This document shows positions 15,354 through 22,506 of a DNA stretch of 25,197 nucleotides, piece by piece. The notes beneath the pieces were generated by a model, which saw nothing but the letters and a program-made list of their open reading frames with translations, had not been told where the DNA came from and searched no databases. The stretch is from a virus: positions 1 to 25,197 of the IMG/VR virus record IMGVR_UViG_3300023174_000596, one strand, 5' to 3'. Each line of letters starts with the position of its first letter. The first letter of the stretch is position 1. Made by a program: the position numbers and the translations under genes.

Positions 15354-16940
15354 TTATAGCTCCGCCGAAAATCCTAAATATGCACCAGATGTACCAAGGC
15401 CTCTTACAACAAGTGGTCTGTTTGCAACAACACCGCTAGATGCTGTCCATAAAATATATCCAGACTGTGTATCTGTTTGATTTGAATCAATTGCTGCTGC
15501 AGTTGGAGCAACATTCATACTATCGTCATATCCAATAATTGTAAAATTAGATCCTACTGTTGGATAATCAATGGCATAAGGCTTTGCTCTCATGGTAACT
15601 GGAAAAGGAACTATTGTACGAGCTTGAGTTGTACTATTGCCTCCGCCAGCCCCAAAAATTGCATAGTTTGATGTTGCAAATGCATTTACTCTAAAATAAT
15701 ATCTTTGACATGCGGCAAGCTCACCCTGATATCCTCCGCCATATCTAGAAAATGCTGTTGGAGTTGAACCTAATTCTAACTGAACACCAGTCCAATCAAA
15801 ATAGTCGGCTGCACCAGCTGTTCCTGTCTGATAATAATACGGGTAAAATCTTAACTCTGTTGCTGTCGCTGGAATTGTCATGGTTAAAGAAATTCTTTGC
15901 CAACCTGTACCTATTGTAAAAGATGGATTAGCAAGCACTTGATCATTTGTTAATGATGCAAATACTTGTCCTCCAGTTCCAGTTCCCCAGTTAACTCCAA
16001 TATAAAGTAAAGATGACGCCGAAGAATAATTTGCACCTGCTCTAACATATGCAGATAGTGTTACAACTTTACCTTGAAGAGGAATAACATCTTCTGGACC
16101 TAAAGCATATCCTCCAAATAGTCCAGCAGTGCTAGAAGTACCAGAGTTTCTTTGAATTCTTTGACAGTATTGAATTCCAGTTATACCTGAAAGTTGTCTT
16201 GTTGTTGTTCCAGCTCCGCCATTTGTAGAAACTTTAAATCTATCTGCTGTATATACGCCATCTGTCGTAAAAGTAGTACCTCTTTGCCAGATATCAAATG
16301 CTCCATTGATTACATAATTTTTACCGCCAGCATTAAACCCATCTCTGTTTACAACTGGAGATTGTTGCGAATACATCAATCCTGTTGAATCTACTTTAGC
16401 TAATGGTGTTCCGTTAACATGATCCCACTGTTGTAAATCTGCTGTTTGACCAGATGCTGCTTGAATTTGAAATGGAACTTGTGTAGCAGATGATGCTTGT
16501 ACATTATATCCAGCAAGTGATGAAATATTTGTTCCAGCTACTCCATCACCATCAACCCATACCTGTCCATTAATTGGATTTGTTGGGGCGGTAGTCTGAA
16601 ATGAAGTTACTCCAGTAGCTAATTGAATATCTACTTGTCTTAGTCCAGCTAAGTTAAAAGATGTATTCTGAGTTGATCTTACATAAACTTTATCACCAAT
16701 ATTTAGAGCAAATTTATGTGTCTCTAATGTGTTTGATGGTGGAATATCTGTCTGATAAGCATAATATACATATCCAGAAGTCTGTGTAACTCCTGTTGGT
16801 ACCACCCAAACATCAATGAGGGAGGTAGAGGTAGTAAGGTTTGTACCTATTACAGAGGCTAGGAAGGGGTAATCAGCGGTGTATATAAGTGTATCTGTAT
16901 TGGTAGATGGAGTAGAGACTCCAAGTCTTTGTACGCCCAT
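15354..16940 (-). CDS. Large tail fibre paralogue (RL...NTDT N-terminus, WQRG domain, SAEL tip)
   Basis: A 528-residue fibre and the longest WQRG member. Residues 1-105 (MGVQRLGVSTPSTNTDTLIY ... TLETHKFALNIGDKVYVR) are the module shared with the S74 gene at 12804. Then come INGQVWVDGDG (123-133) and a common fibre segment, TADLQQWDHVNGTPLAKVDS (166-185). GKNYVINGAFDIWQRG has WQRG at 218-221. The middle is of the SGTAGAADYFDWTGVQLELGS-like subtype (here TGTAGAADYFDWTG). CQRYY has Cys 411. The tip opens FPVTMRAKPYAIDY and ends YLGFSAEL. The ATG follows the upstream TAA with no spacer; a GGGGG tract inside the upstream gene can serve as Shine-Dalgarno. Confidence 0.85.
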   Translation of the reverse strand: MGVQRLGVSTPSTNTDTLIYTADYPFLASVIGTNLTTSTSLIDVWVVPTGVTQTSGYVYYAYQTDIPPSNTLETHKFALNIGDKVYVRSTQNTSFNLAGLRQVDIQLATGVTSFQTTAPTNPINGQVWVDGDGVAGTNISSLAGYNVQASSATQVPFQIQAASGQTADLQQWDHVNGTPLAKVDSTGLMYSQQSPVVNRDGFNAGGKNYVINGAFDIWQRGTTFTTDGVYTADRFKVSTNGGAGTTTRQLSGITGIQYCQRIQRNSGTSSTAGLFGGYALGPEDVIPLQGKVVTLSAYVRAGANYSSASSLLYIGVNWGTGTGGQVFASLTNDQVLANPSFTIGTGWQRISLTMTIPATATELRFYPYYYQTGTAGAADYFDWTGVQLELGSTPTAFSRYGGGYQGELAACQRYYFRVNAFATSNYAIFGAGGGNSTTQARTIVPFPVTMRAKPYAIDYPTVGSNFTIIGYDDSMNVAPTAAAIDSNQTDTQSGYILWTASSGVVANRPLVVRGLGTSGAYLGFSAEL

Positions 16941-17357
16941 TTAAACCCCCAACCACCATGCATTAGATAATGCAACATCTGTATTTACCTGGGCGGTATT
17001 ATTAAAGGTAATTGTAGTAATATCATTGGTAGCGTCATCTGCAAATACTGCACCAATTATATTTAATTTACCTCTAGGATTTACCGCAATTCCAGCATTT
17101 TGAATTACTTGGTTATAAACCTTAGCCCAAGATACATTTGTCTGATCTGTTTGTAGAAAATAACCAGTATATCCAGTCTGTAATGGCAGTATAGCATTTC
17201 TAGCATTCTGAGCGGTTGTTTGTCCTGTTCCGCCATATGCTATTGCAAGGGTTGCTGATGATGATAAAAGGCCAGATGAATCTGTAACAAGTGGGCCCGC
17301 TGTGCTAAGGGCGGGGACTTGAATTCCAGATTTAACTTTAAAGTTTTTATCTGACAC
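16941..17357 (-). CDS. Short DKxFKVK-type fibre module protein
   Basis: A 138-residue protein consisting only of N-terminal fibre modules. It begins MSDKNFKVKSGIQVP from a GTG codon (17357-17355) behind a strong AAGGAGGGG Shine-Dalgarno. AYGGTGQTTAQNARNAILPL plus QTGYTGYFLQTDQTNVSWA (about 40-78) is the segment also found in the genes at 6785 and 17368. A further 60 residues (NPRGKLNIIGAVFADDATND ... NAWWLGV) follow, which I do not recognise. There is no WQRG domain, SAEL end or chaperone. Translation of the next gene starts on the base after its stop (TAAATG). It may be a short fibre, an adaptor, or the N-terminal half of a fibre whose distal part was lost. Confidence 0.75.
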   Translation of the reverse strand: MSDKNFKVKSGIQVPALSTAGPLVTDSSGLLSSSATLAIAYGGTGQTTAQNARNAILPLQTGYTGYFLQTDQTNVSWAKVYNQVIQNAGIAVNPRGKLNIIGAVFADDATNDITTITFNNTAQVNTDVALSNAWWLGV

Positions 17358-17367
17358 TTACCCCTCC

Positions 17368-19941
17368 TTATAGTTTAACTTTGCTAAATTTAACCGTTAC
17401 ATTTGTGCTTGCTGCATCTGTTACTGTTACCTGTAATACCGCATTTGTTGAAGATACTGCAGCTGAAATTACCACACCTGACATTGTTCCGCCAGTTTCT
17501 GTGATTGCAAACTCTGTCATATCTACAGAAGTTCCATCATCTTGAACAATTACCTTTGAGGTTCTAATCTTTGATCCCTGTTGTAAAGAAACCATATATT
17601 CAATTGATGTAAATGCTGATAATGCTGTAGTATCTACAGTAGTTGCTGTGTTAGAAGAAACTGTTGCTGTTCCAGTTTCAATTGGAACAACTAGTGTTGC
17701 CCAAGAAGCTGTGGAACCATTTGTGGTTAAATATTTGCCTGAGTTTCCAGTTTGAGATGGAAGCGCATCAACTGTTGCCCATGATACATCTGTCCCATTT
17801 GTTGTTAAATATTTACCAGTATTTGATGTTTGTGTAGGTAGAATTGCATTAGCTGCACCTGATTGAGTTGTAGCTCCAGTTCCACCTTTATTTAAAGCAA
17901 TTGTTGTTGCTGACCATGTTCCAGTTGCTATTGTTCCAAGTGTGGTGAGGTTTGTGCTTCCAGCCCATGTTGATAGTGCTGTATTTTCAACATTGCCTAA
18001 ACCAACCATTGATTTTGTAATTCCTGCTACAGTACCTGTAAACGTTGGATTATTTATAGGAGCATATGTTGATGATGCGGTAGATTGTGTTAAATATGTT
18101 GATGCTGCATTTGATTGAGTTAAATATGTTGAAGCTGCAGTTGAAGAACTTAAAGCATCTGTAATTCCATATCCAGATAAAGTTGTAGGAGTAGAAGATA
18201 TTTTAGACCAACCTAGGCCTGTAATCCATGAAGGATTAGAGTATGATCCTGTTGTATAAACACCATTTGTTACTGTTCCTGCATTTCCAGATACATTTCC
18301 AGTTACATCTCCAGTTAGGTTACCAGTAAATACTCCAGCAATTGCACCAGTTCCTGTAATTGTAGGACTTGTTAAAGTTTTATTAGTTAATGTTTGAGCG
18401 GTAGTAAGATCTGCTGTAATTCCAGTATTAATACTAAATACATTACCAGTTAGTGTTAATCCGTTATTTGCTGAATATGTTCCAGCACCAGAGAATTGTG
18501 TAAATGCAATTGGATCTGTACCTAATGTTGTAATTGTATTTGTTTGAATCCAGCCAGTTTTTGCATTTGCTGTGCCGCTTTCTACAAATATAAAATCTCC
18601 CGCATCTACTTCACCGACTGTATTATAATCAGTTGCACGAGTTGGAGCTCCATTATTAGCAACAATATAAACACCATTATCTTCTGGAGCATTTTGATTT
18701 TTTACAAGTATTCTATTGCCATTTGCAAGAGTTACTCCATCAAGAATATCTCCTGCTTCAACCTGATTAGCAAGATTTATATGTGATGTTGTTGCTGCTT
18801 TTACTGAAGCATGAACGTTTAGCCCAGCAGTTGATGCATCAACATATTGTTTTGTAGCTGCATGAAGATCTGATGTTGGATCTGCTGAAAGCGTAATTGC
18901 TCCAGTCATTACTCCACCAGATAAAGATAATTTGCCATCAAGTGCTGTTTGTGTAGCAGTTGATACTGGCTTATTAGCATCTGTTGTATTATCAACATTA
19001 CCTAGGCCAACCATAGACTTTGTAATGCCTCCAACTGTACCAGTAAATGTTGGAGAGTTTATTGGAGCTTTGTCATTTAGTTGTGTCTGAATTGCGCTAG
19101 TTACGCCATTTAGATATCCAATTTCTGTATCTGAAACATCTGCTACACGAGCCTGAATTGCTGTTGTATCTACTGATATAGCACCTGTTGTGTCATTATA
19201 TGACAATCCTGTGCCTAGAGCATTTCCTACTGCATCTTGTGCATTTTCATCAGAGTATGTTTGTGCACCTGTTAATGAAATTGCATTACCATTATCATTA
19301 TAAGATACCGAAATATTTGTATGAGTTCCTGCAGCTAGCGCTGCGGCTACTGCATCTACTGCCTGCTCATCTACATATCCTGGAGCGGCTGCAAGGCTAA
19401 TTGAGTTAGCGCTATCGTTATATGTAACAGTAATATTTGTATGTGTTCCAGCTGCTAATGCAGAAGCTGCAGCATCTTGTGCTCTTTCATCTGTAAAATA
19501 CTTATTTGTTGTTCCTTCAGATAGTGAATCTGTATTTGATGGAATATCAGAAGTAAATGCTACTGTTCCGCTTCCATCTTTAATAGTAATAGTTCTATTT
19601 GCTGTTGGTTCTGTAGCTGTAATTTTTGTTGTATATGTATGTGTATCTGCAGACCACATAATAACTTCATTTTCTGGAATTAATAAATCTCCATTAGAAG
19701 TTAATTGTGCTGGACCTGATGGTTGTCCAAGGTCTGCAGTTTCAATGTATGATGCAAGGCTAGATGTTAATGATGTTGGGGTTACGTTTGCATACGCAGT
19801 AATTTGTGTCCATGTGCTTGTACCATTACCTACTTTAAACTTAAGAGTATCTGTTTCAATACCCACTTCTCCTGCACGTAAAACTGGATTTGAAGACGTC
19901 CAATTTGCTGCAGTATCTCTTCTTAATTGAATTCTAACCAT
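17368..19941 (-). CDS. Long modular tail fibre protein, Mtd-like N-terminus
   Basis: A fibre of 857 residues from the preferred start. The frame stays open to a TTG at 19959, but the ATG at 19941-19939 is eight bases after a GGGGG Shine-Dalgarno and gives the usual opening MVRIQLRRDTAANWTSSNPV plus LRAGEVGIETDTLKFKVGNG, a pattern of the N-terminal domain of phage tropism-determinant proteins. Residues 148-258 hold three related repeats (DERAQDAAAS / DEQAVDAVAA / DENAQDAVGN, each with SYND). GITKSMVGLGNV occurs at 305-316 and 640-651. ATKQYVD (362-368) and an ILVKNQNAPEDNGVYIV domain (about 370-485) are standard fibre modules. KGGTGATTQS and two SGKYLTTNG-like copies lead to a C-terminal beta domain ending FSKVKL. 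It overlaps the gene at 19934 by eight bases. Probably the main tail fibre or its shaft. Confidence 0.82.
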   Translation of the reverse strand: MVRIQLRRDTAANWTSSNPVLRAGEVGIETDTLKFKVGNGTSTWTQITAYANVTPTSLTSSLASYIETADLGQPSGPAQLTSNGDLLIPENEVIMWSADTHTYTTKITATEPTANRTITIKDGSGTVAFTSDIPSNTDSLSEGTTNKYFTDERAQDAAASALAAGTHTNITVTYNDSANSISLAAAPGYVDEQAVDAVAAALAAGTHTNISVSYNDNGNAISLTGAQTYSDENAQDAVGNALGTGLSYNDTTGAISVDTTAIQARVADVSDTEIGYLNGVTSAIQTQLNDKAPINSPTFTGTVGGITKSMVGLGNVDNTTDANKPVSTATQTALDGKLSLSGGVMTGAITLSADPTSDLHAATKQYVDASTAGLNVHASVKAATTSHINLANQVEAGDILDGVTLANGNRILVKNQNAPEDNGVYIVANNGAPTRATDYNTVGEVDAGDFIFVESGTANAKTGWIQTNTITTLGTDPIAFTQFSGAGTYSANNGLTLTGNVFSINTGITADLTTAQTLTNKTLTSPTITGTGAIAGVFTGNLTGDVTGNVSGNAGTVTNGVYTTGSYSNPSWITGLGWSKISSTPTTLSGYGITDALSSSTAASTYLTQSNAASTYLTQSTASSTYAPINNPTFTGTVAGITKSMVGLGNVENTALSTWAGSTNLTTLGTIATGTWSATTIALNKGGTGATTQSGAANAILPTQTSNTGKYLTTNGTDVSWATVDALPSQTGNSGKYLTTNGSTASWATLVVPIETGTATVSSNTATTVDTTALSAFTSIEYMVSLQQGSKIRTSKVIVQDDGTSVDMTEFAITETGGTMSGVVISAAVSSTNAVLQVTVTDAASTNVTVKFSKVKL
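19168..19500 (-). repeat. Three tandem coding repeats in the long fibre gene
   Basis: About 110 residues made of three related units, each with D-E-x-A-x-DA followed by ALxxG and SYND / TYND. The first two units share ALAAGTHTNI exactly; the third is shorter (ALGTGLSYND). They are coding repeats of a fibre shaft, diverged at the base level. Confidence 0.7.
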
Positions 19942-20410
19942 TTGCATTACCCCCATCAATTATATCATTATTCGGTGCTGAAGAATAGTTAGAACTTGCT
20001 GTTCCGCCATCCATTGAAACTATATAATTGCCAAACTCTACATAATTTCCATAATCTGCATGTCTTACAAAACCTTCTCCTGCGTAGTGTTGGTGGTCAA
20101 TTAATTCTTTTGGACCAGCAACGTCATACCAAATTGTTCCATTATAAACTTTAATTGTATTTTCTGAAGAATCAAAATAGGTTCTTCCTTGAGCTGGTGA
20201 TGAAGGTGCAGTTGCTAAAACTTCAAATGAATTTGATGTTCCAGTTCCGCCACCACCAGTTGCCCCAGTTCCAATAACAGACCAAGTGGTTCCATTAAAA
20301 AACTTTAAAGCATTATCTGTTGTGCTGTAGTAAATTTCCCCAACATATGATCCAGTAGGATCTGAGCTAAGTGCTGGTGGGGCAATTGGTGTCTTAAATT
20401 GCTTTGACAC
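19934..20410 (-). CDS. Small tail protein with repeated NGTxW motifs
   Basis: A 158-residue protein starting with GTG two bases after the upstream stop; no strong Shine-Dalgarno is visible, so coupling to the upstream gene is likely. Two similar units, GEIYYSTTDNALKFFNGTTW (about 24-43) and GRTYFDSSENTIKVYNGTIW (about 75-94), are joined by a glycine-rich linker (GATGGGGTGTS). This YF/NG-x-x-W unit is common in phage fibre and baseplate adaptors and also occurs at the start of the 406-residue neighbour. The C-terminus (DHQHYAGEGFVRHADYGNYV ... NDIIDGGNANG) is not recognised. The WNGxxW N-termini in the fibre array look like single copies of the same unit. A connecting role between baseplate and fibres is inference. 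Confidence 0.75.
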   Translation of the reverse strand: MSKQFKTPIAPPALSSDPTGSYVGEIYYSTTDNALKFFNGTTWSVIGTGATGGGGTGTSNSFEVLATAPSSPAQGRTYFDSSENTIKVYNGTIWYDVAGPKELIDHQHYAGEGFVRHADYGNYVEFGNYIVSMDGGTASSNYSSAPNNDIIDGGNANG

Positions 20411-20412
20411 GA

Positions 20413-21633
20413 TTACCCGCTAATTACTACTCGGTATGCTCCAGCGGTTGGTGCGGCTGCAAATCTCAGCGTAGCTGTTGTTGTTGAAGTATGTTCTACA
20501 TCTGCTTCTACTTCAGCATATGGTGAGCCAACTTCATAGATTTGAACCAAAATATCTCTGGTACCAAGATTGTGTGTAATTGTATAGCTTGTGGCTGATG
20601 TAGATAATGTTTCTGAATACTTGCGAACAATTGAGTGGAAGTTTGTTCCATCATTTGTCAGTGTCCATAGGTCATCTGTCTCATTCCATAGAACTGAAAC
20701 GTTTGTTGAGGTTCCACGCTCTACTTCAATTCCAGCATTAGCTGCTGGTGTGCCAGTTACATTGCTATTTAAGACAACTACGTTATCTTCAATTGTTACT
20801 TGCTCTGTATTTAGAGAAGTAAGTGTACCGTTGACTGTAAGGTTTCCGCCAACTGTTAAATCATTTGTAATTGTTACATCGTCTGGCAATCCGATTGTTA
20901 CTGCTGCTGTTTCTGAACCTGAGCCAGATACTGTAACCTCTCCAGTTGTGCCAGTAATTGTAGCAACATAGTTTCCAGTTGTATCTGTTCCAAGAGCAAC
21001 AGAGTTTGGCTGGATTGTTGTGGTAATTGTTACATCACCTAAGTTTGTCATTGTTGCAGAACCGCTTACGTCTCCTGAGATAGTAATTGTTGGATCTGCT
21101 ACATTAAAGTCAAGCTTTCCATTTGTATCATCATAAGTTACAGTAATTCCAGACTCTGTATTTGGAGCTGTTACCATACCGCCAACAATGTCTTGAACAT
21201 CTTCTGTAAATGCAGTAATTTGTGATGTTGGAATTTGAATATTTGTAGTACCAGCTGCTGTCAAACGACCTTGCTGATCTACTGTAAATGTAGAAATTGC
21301 AGTTGCTGATCCATATGAACCAGTTGTAACTGCTGTATCATTAAGTTTAAGAGTTGTTGTTCCTGCAGCGTCGCTATATGTTGCTGTTAAAGCGGTTCCT
21401 GCTAGAACAGAAGAACCAATTACATCTTGGATAACTTCTGTGGAGCCAGACATTGGCATCCATGGGCCATCTGGTGAAGATAGTCCATTGTAGTAGTACA
21501 TCTTTTGATCAGATGTGTTAAAGTAAATCTGTCCAGTAACTGGGCTTGATGGTGCAGCACCTAAGTTCTGAATTCTAGCATTAAGCAGCTCATTCTTGTT
21601 GAGGTCAATGCTTACTAAATATTTTCTTGCCAT
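20413..21633 (-). CDS. Tail fibre or baseplate-associated structural protein
   Basis: A 406-residue protein. The N-terminus MARKYLVSIDLNKNELLNAR then IQNLGAAPSSPVTGQIYFNT is a widespread phage tail opening. The middle holds beta-rich repeats (TEDVQDIVG, SGITVTYDDTNGKLDFN, ISGDVSGSAT). Near residues 260-340 is the marine-phage structural segment DLTVGGNLTVNGTLTSLNTE then VTIEDNVVVLNSNV and AGIEVERGTSTNVSVLWNET. The C-terminal 70 residues (TSYTITHNLGTRDILVQIYE ... TAGAYRVVISG) form a compact domain also seen at the ends of other phage tail proteins. The ATG has an AAGGGAG Shine-Dalgarno eight bases upstream. It probably sits at the baseplate or proximal tail fibre; the exact position is not determinable. 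Confidence 0.8.
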   Translation of the reverse strand: MARKYLVSIDLNKNELLNARIQNLGAAPSSPVTGQIYFNTSDQKMYYYNGLSSPDGPWMPMSGSTEVIQDVIGSSVLAGTALTATYSDAAGTTTLKLNDTAVTTGSYGSATAISTFTVDQQGRLTAAGTTNIQIPTSQITAFTEDVQDIVGGMVTAPNTESGITVTYDDTNGKLDFNVADPTITISGDVSGSATMTNLGDVTITTTIQPNSVALGTDTTGNYVATITGTTGEVTVSGSGSETAAVTIGLPDDVTITNDLTVGGNLTVNGTLTSLNTEQVTIEDNVVVLNSNVTGTPAANAGIEVERGTSTNVSVLWNETDDLWTLTNDGTNFHSIVRKYSETLSTSATSYTITHNLGTRDILVQIYEVGSPYAEVEADVEHTSTTTATLRFAAAPTAGAYRVVISG

Positions 21634-21645
21634 TTGCTAACTCCC

Positions 21646-22086
21646 TTAAGACAGGTACGCTGTCCCTGAGAATGGTTGGGCCATTGTCAGTGTAATTTGA
21701 TTAATACTATTATAGTCTATTCCAGTTTCTAATATATCTCCCGCACTAGACTTAACTGTAACATTTGGATTGTAGCCCATATTATGAGGAATCGCTACAG
21801 AATAAATTCCAGAAACAGGCCCAGTTACTTGAGCTAGCTCCCATGAATAAGTTAATGTCATTGTGCTTAGTAGATAATTAGTTGCCCCATCCCATGTTAG
21901 ATCCGAAAGCTTTGGACCATAAAATCGGGTGGTTAGTTTGTCGTAATAAAAATCTCCTTCAAGGCCTAGGTTGGCCGCAGGAATTCCATTACCATTTAAT
22001 ATAGATCTTCCTCTTGGACCTTGTGGTCCAGGGGTAGAAACAATTACATCATTTACTATTTCCGTGACTACTACTGTTTCAGCCAT
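21646..22086 (-). CDS. Short tail protein with collagen-like GPQGPRG motif
   Basis: A 146-residue protein. MAETVVVTEIVNDVIVST is followed by PGPQGPRGRS (18-28), a two-triplet collagen-like stretch often found near the N-termini of phage fibres as a short trimeric hinge. Then comes EGDFYYDKLTTRFYGPK, a variant of the unit seen as GEIYYSTTDN in the gene at 19934. The last 60 residues (SGIYSVAIPHNMGYNPNVTV ... FSGTAYLS) resemble the HNLGT-type C-terminal domain of the 406-residue neighbour. The start overlaps the stop of the upstream gene by one base (TAATG), so translation is coupled. Probably part of the baseplate-fibre connection. Confidence 0.75.
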   Translation of the reverse strand: MAETVVVTEIVNDVIVSTPGPQGPRGRSILNGNGIPAANLGLEGDFYYDKLTTRFYGPKLSDLTWDGATNYLLSTMTLTYSWELAQVTGPVSGIYSVAIPHNMGYNPNVTVKSSAGDILETGIDYNSINQITLTMAQPFSGTAYLS

Positions 22087-22433
22087 TAAATTGTTACCGA
22101 TCTACTTAGAGTCAAAAAGCCCTCTACGATTTTTATTTTATTTGTGTTTGAATCAGTCAACATAATATCATATGATGACTTAGGATAAAACAATTTATTT
22201 GTTTGAGTAGGAGTCATTTTTACGGTTAATTTACCATTAGGACCGTCTATAGTTATACCACCAGATGGTGAAGTTAAAGTAAATGCAAGTTTAGTTCCGC
22301 CTTTTGTATCACGGACCTGCATTTTTGCGGTGGACCCAGTTAAATTGATGGGTAAACCGTTATTGTCTTTATATTCAACAATAAATGTAAAAGTGGCATT
22401 TTGATCCACTTCGAAATTCTTTTGTCCTGCCAT
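22086..22433 (-). CDS. BppU-like baseplate/tail protein
   Basis: A 115-residue protein. FEVDQNATFTFIVEYKDNNG, then LPINLTGSTAKMQVRD (about 7-42), is the pattern of the N-terminal domain of phage baseplate upper proteins and related small tail proteins (acidic opening, W/Y-KD-x-x-G-x-PINLTG, A-x-MQVR). GGITIDGPNGKLTVKMTPTQ and YDIMLTD complete the beta fold. Such domains connect baseplate and receptor-binding proteins; that role here is inference. The ATG at 22433 has AGGAG nine bases upstream and lies only about 20 bases after the terminator T-tract, so it is the first gene of the tail operon. Confidence 0.75.
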   Translation of the reverse strand: MAGQKNFEVDQNATFTFIVEYKDNNGLPINLTGSTAKMQVRDTKGGTKLAFTLTSPSGGITIDGPNGKLTVKMTPTQTNKLFYPKSSYDIMLTDSNTNKIKIVEGFLTLSRSVTI

Positions 22434-22450
22434 TTGCTAGTACTCCTAAA

Positions 22451-22484
22451 TAGGAAAACTCCTGTACTCATTTTAGCACAGGAG
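22451..22484 (-). terminator. Rho-independent terminator after the holin-like gene
   Basis: On the minus strand CTCCTGTGCT, loop AAAATG, then AGTACAGGAG form a ten-pair stem with one G-U pair, followed directly by TTTT and a second T-rich stretch (TATTT) after CC. It separates the holin-like gene from the 22-kb tail block. The T-tract is short, so some read-through into the tail genes is possible. Confidence 0.8.
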
Positions 22485-22506
22485 CTATCCTAATCTATAT
22501 TAAATT

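Larger units (their letters stand above)
532..15372 (-). repeat. Dispersed junction repeat: SAEL codons, stop and Shine-Dalgarno in one block
   Basis: Nine gene junctions share a block of about 16-30 bases with consensus GCGGARYTATARGGAG followed by A-rich bases and the next ATG. Copies lie at 532-560, 4430-4460, 5751-5780, 6775-6802, 9406-9434, 10602-10633, 11691-11715, 14247-14274 and 15342-15370. Each encodes the last residues (SAEL, SAEI, SADI or NAEF) and stop of one gene and the ribosome binding site of the next. Partial forms are GCGGAATAAAAGGA before 10392 and CTATAAGGAGG at the end of the gene at 17368. The intervening bases differ freely. Confidence 0.75.

Noticed and set aside
1-17357. 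CRISPR-like or non-coding repeat array
   Set aside because: The recurring blocks are about 1 kb apart and code for conserved protein motifs (WQRG, CQRYY, SAEL); no short equal spacers.
1-19941. Diversity-generating retroelement for tip variation
   Set aside because: Variable tips and an Mtd-like N-terminus prompted the idea, but there is no reverse transcriptase gene and no template/variable repeat pair with adenine-specific differences visible in this window.
19942-19959. Earlier TTG/ATG starts for the long fibre gene
   Set aside because: The ATG at 19941 is the one properly spaced from GGGGG and gives the standard N-terminus; the earlier codons overlap that Shine-Dalgarno or lack one.
20591-20971. 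126-residue plus-strand open frame
   Set aside because: Lies wholly antisense to the 406-residue tail gene, has no Shine-Dalgarno and no recognisable motif; a shadow of skewed codon use.
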